From: an uncultured Clostridia bacterium
GTDB taxonomy: Bacteria > Bacillota > Clostridia > RGIG6154
Assembly (NCBI GenBank): GCA_934446135.1
Contig: CAKSDT010000094.1
Span: 1-6,652, forward strand
Length of the DNA: 6,652 nucleotides
Direction: 5' to 3'
A model generated the notes under the pieces. It saw only the letters and a program-made list of their open reading frames with translations. It searched no databases and was not told the DNA's origin. The position numbers and the translations under genes are program-made. Shown here piece after piece: positions 6,491 through 6,652 of the stretch (position 1 is the stretch's first letter; each line of letters starts with the position of its first letter).

Positions 6491-6506
6491 CACCAGTTTA
6501 CTGGTG
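6491..6506. promoter_or_regulatory. 16-bp palindrome, candidate operator at a minus-strand promoter
   Basis: CACCAGTTTACTGGTG has perfect 6-bp arms around TTTA. It sits just downstream of the minus-strand -10 (6508-6513), covering the expected transcript start, as TetR-type operators often do. On the minus strand it is followed by GTTTTGATTT, so a short terminator-like hairpin is an alternative reading. Confidence 0.45.
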
Positions 6507-6507
6507 T

Positions 6508-6538
6508 AATATAGCACGGTTTTTTAACGCCATGTCAA
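6508..6538 (-). promoter_or_regulatory. Promoter-like sequence in the left arm of the long inverted repeat
   Basis: On the minus strand a consensus TTGACA (6538-6533) is followed after 19 bases by TATATT (6513-6508), with an upstream TG giving an extended -10; with 17-base spacing the -10 reads GCTATA. It would transcribe toward the end of tcdA, where no minus-strand gene was found, so its purpose is unclear. Confidence 0.45.
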
Positions 6539-6597
6539 GGGCGGTCTCGCAAGAGACCGTGAATTTTACCCTTGTACATGGTGGAAATTTTGTGCTA
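6512..6597. repeat. Long imperfect inverted repeat with GCAA-capped hairpin
   Basis: Three nested stems are visible: TAGCAC (6512-6517) with GTGCTA (6592-6597); CCATGTCAAGGG (6530-6541) with CCCTTGTACATGG (6569-6581), perfect except for one extra base; and CGGTCTC (6542-6548) with GAGACCG (6553-6559) closed by the tetraloop GCAA. An internal loop (6518-6529 against 6582-6591) and a 9-base one-sided bulge (6560-6568) separate them. Both arms also look like -35/-10 pairs facing outward. It could be a structured RNA, a mobile-element end or miniature element, or a divergent promoter region. I have a sense that similar sequences recur in gut Clostridia, but this was not checked. Confidence 0.7.
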
Positions 6598-6601
6598 AAA
6601 A
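6573..6601 (+). promoter_or_regulatory. Promoter-like sequence in the right arm of the long inverted repeat
   Basis: TTGTAC (6573-6578), 17 bases, then TAAAAA (6596-6601). It is the mirror image of the minus-strand promoter-like element and faces out of the window. Weaker match than its partner. Confidence 0.3.
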
Positions 6602-6652
6602 AGCCGCCCTTCATACATTATCGACAACTCTCCGTAAACTTTACCCGGTTTC

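Larger units (their letters stand above)
6346..6652. other. AT-rich gene-free stretch after tcdA
   Basis: No open frame of useful length with family resemblance was found. The first 140 bases are very AT-rich, with a small CCGA/TCGG hairpin (6376-6388) and the palindrome CGGTTAACCG (6386-6395); neither is followed by a T-run, so no clear tcdA terminator is visible. The second half holds the palindrome and long inverted repeat described separately. A minus-strand frame open from the window edge to a TAG at 6597-6595 reads KPGKVYGELSIMYEGRLF and could be the tail of a gene lying to the right, but it is too short to support. Confidence 0.5.

Noticed and set aside
1..6652. CRISPR array, tRNA or rRNA genes, complete insertion sequence
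   Set aside because: No regularly spaced direct repeats, no cloverleaf or ribosomal sequence, and no transposase gene were seen by reading both strands.

Overview
The window looks like chromosome of a low-GC, anaerobic Firmicute of the class Clostridia, probably a gut-type fermenter. The evidence is an AT-rich sequence with strong AGGAGG-like ribosome binding sites, a BlaI/M56 pair, a DUF4368-type large serine recombinase, and a HydE-type [FeFe]-hydrogenase maturase. The exact genus cannot be read from the sequence.

Left part (1-3262) is decayed accessory DNA. It starts inside a BlaI/MecI-family repressor gene that overlaps, by ATGA, a BlaR1-like M56 metallopeptidase gene. The M56 frame runs unbroken to 2444 but carries two in-frame stops (TAA at 1641-1643, TAG at 2358-2360), so only a shortened membrane protease can be made. 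Immediately after the M56 terminus comes the C-terminal half of a large serine recombinase whose catalytic half is missing, which points to a remnant of an integrative mobile element. A strong hairpin follows at 3274-3307.

Middle part (3263-4570) is read on the minus strand. A promoter at 4476-4504 leads into a wrecked maltose/galactoside O-acetyltransferase gene (not previously obvious because it is broken into short frames) and then an intact SGNH/GDSL hydrolase gene with a TTG start.

Right part (4500-6345) is a plus-strand operon: a well-formed promoter, with a 19-bp palindrome covering its spacer, drives hydE and then a TcdA-type tRNA threonylcarbamoyladenosine dehydratase gene 6 bp downstream. 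The two promoters at 4476-4549 are back to back with only 16 bp between their -35 boxes.

Right edge (6346-6652) has no convincing gene, but it holds a 16-bp palindrome and a long imperfect inverted repeat (6512-6597). The tip is a GCAA-closed hairpin, and each arm carries a promoter-like -35/-10 pair facing outward. This is the least explained structure in the window. No complete new defence or biosynthetic system is visible.
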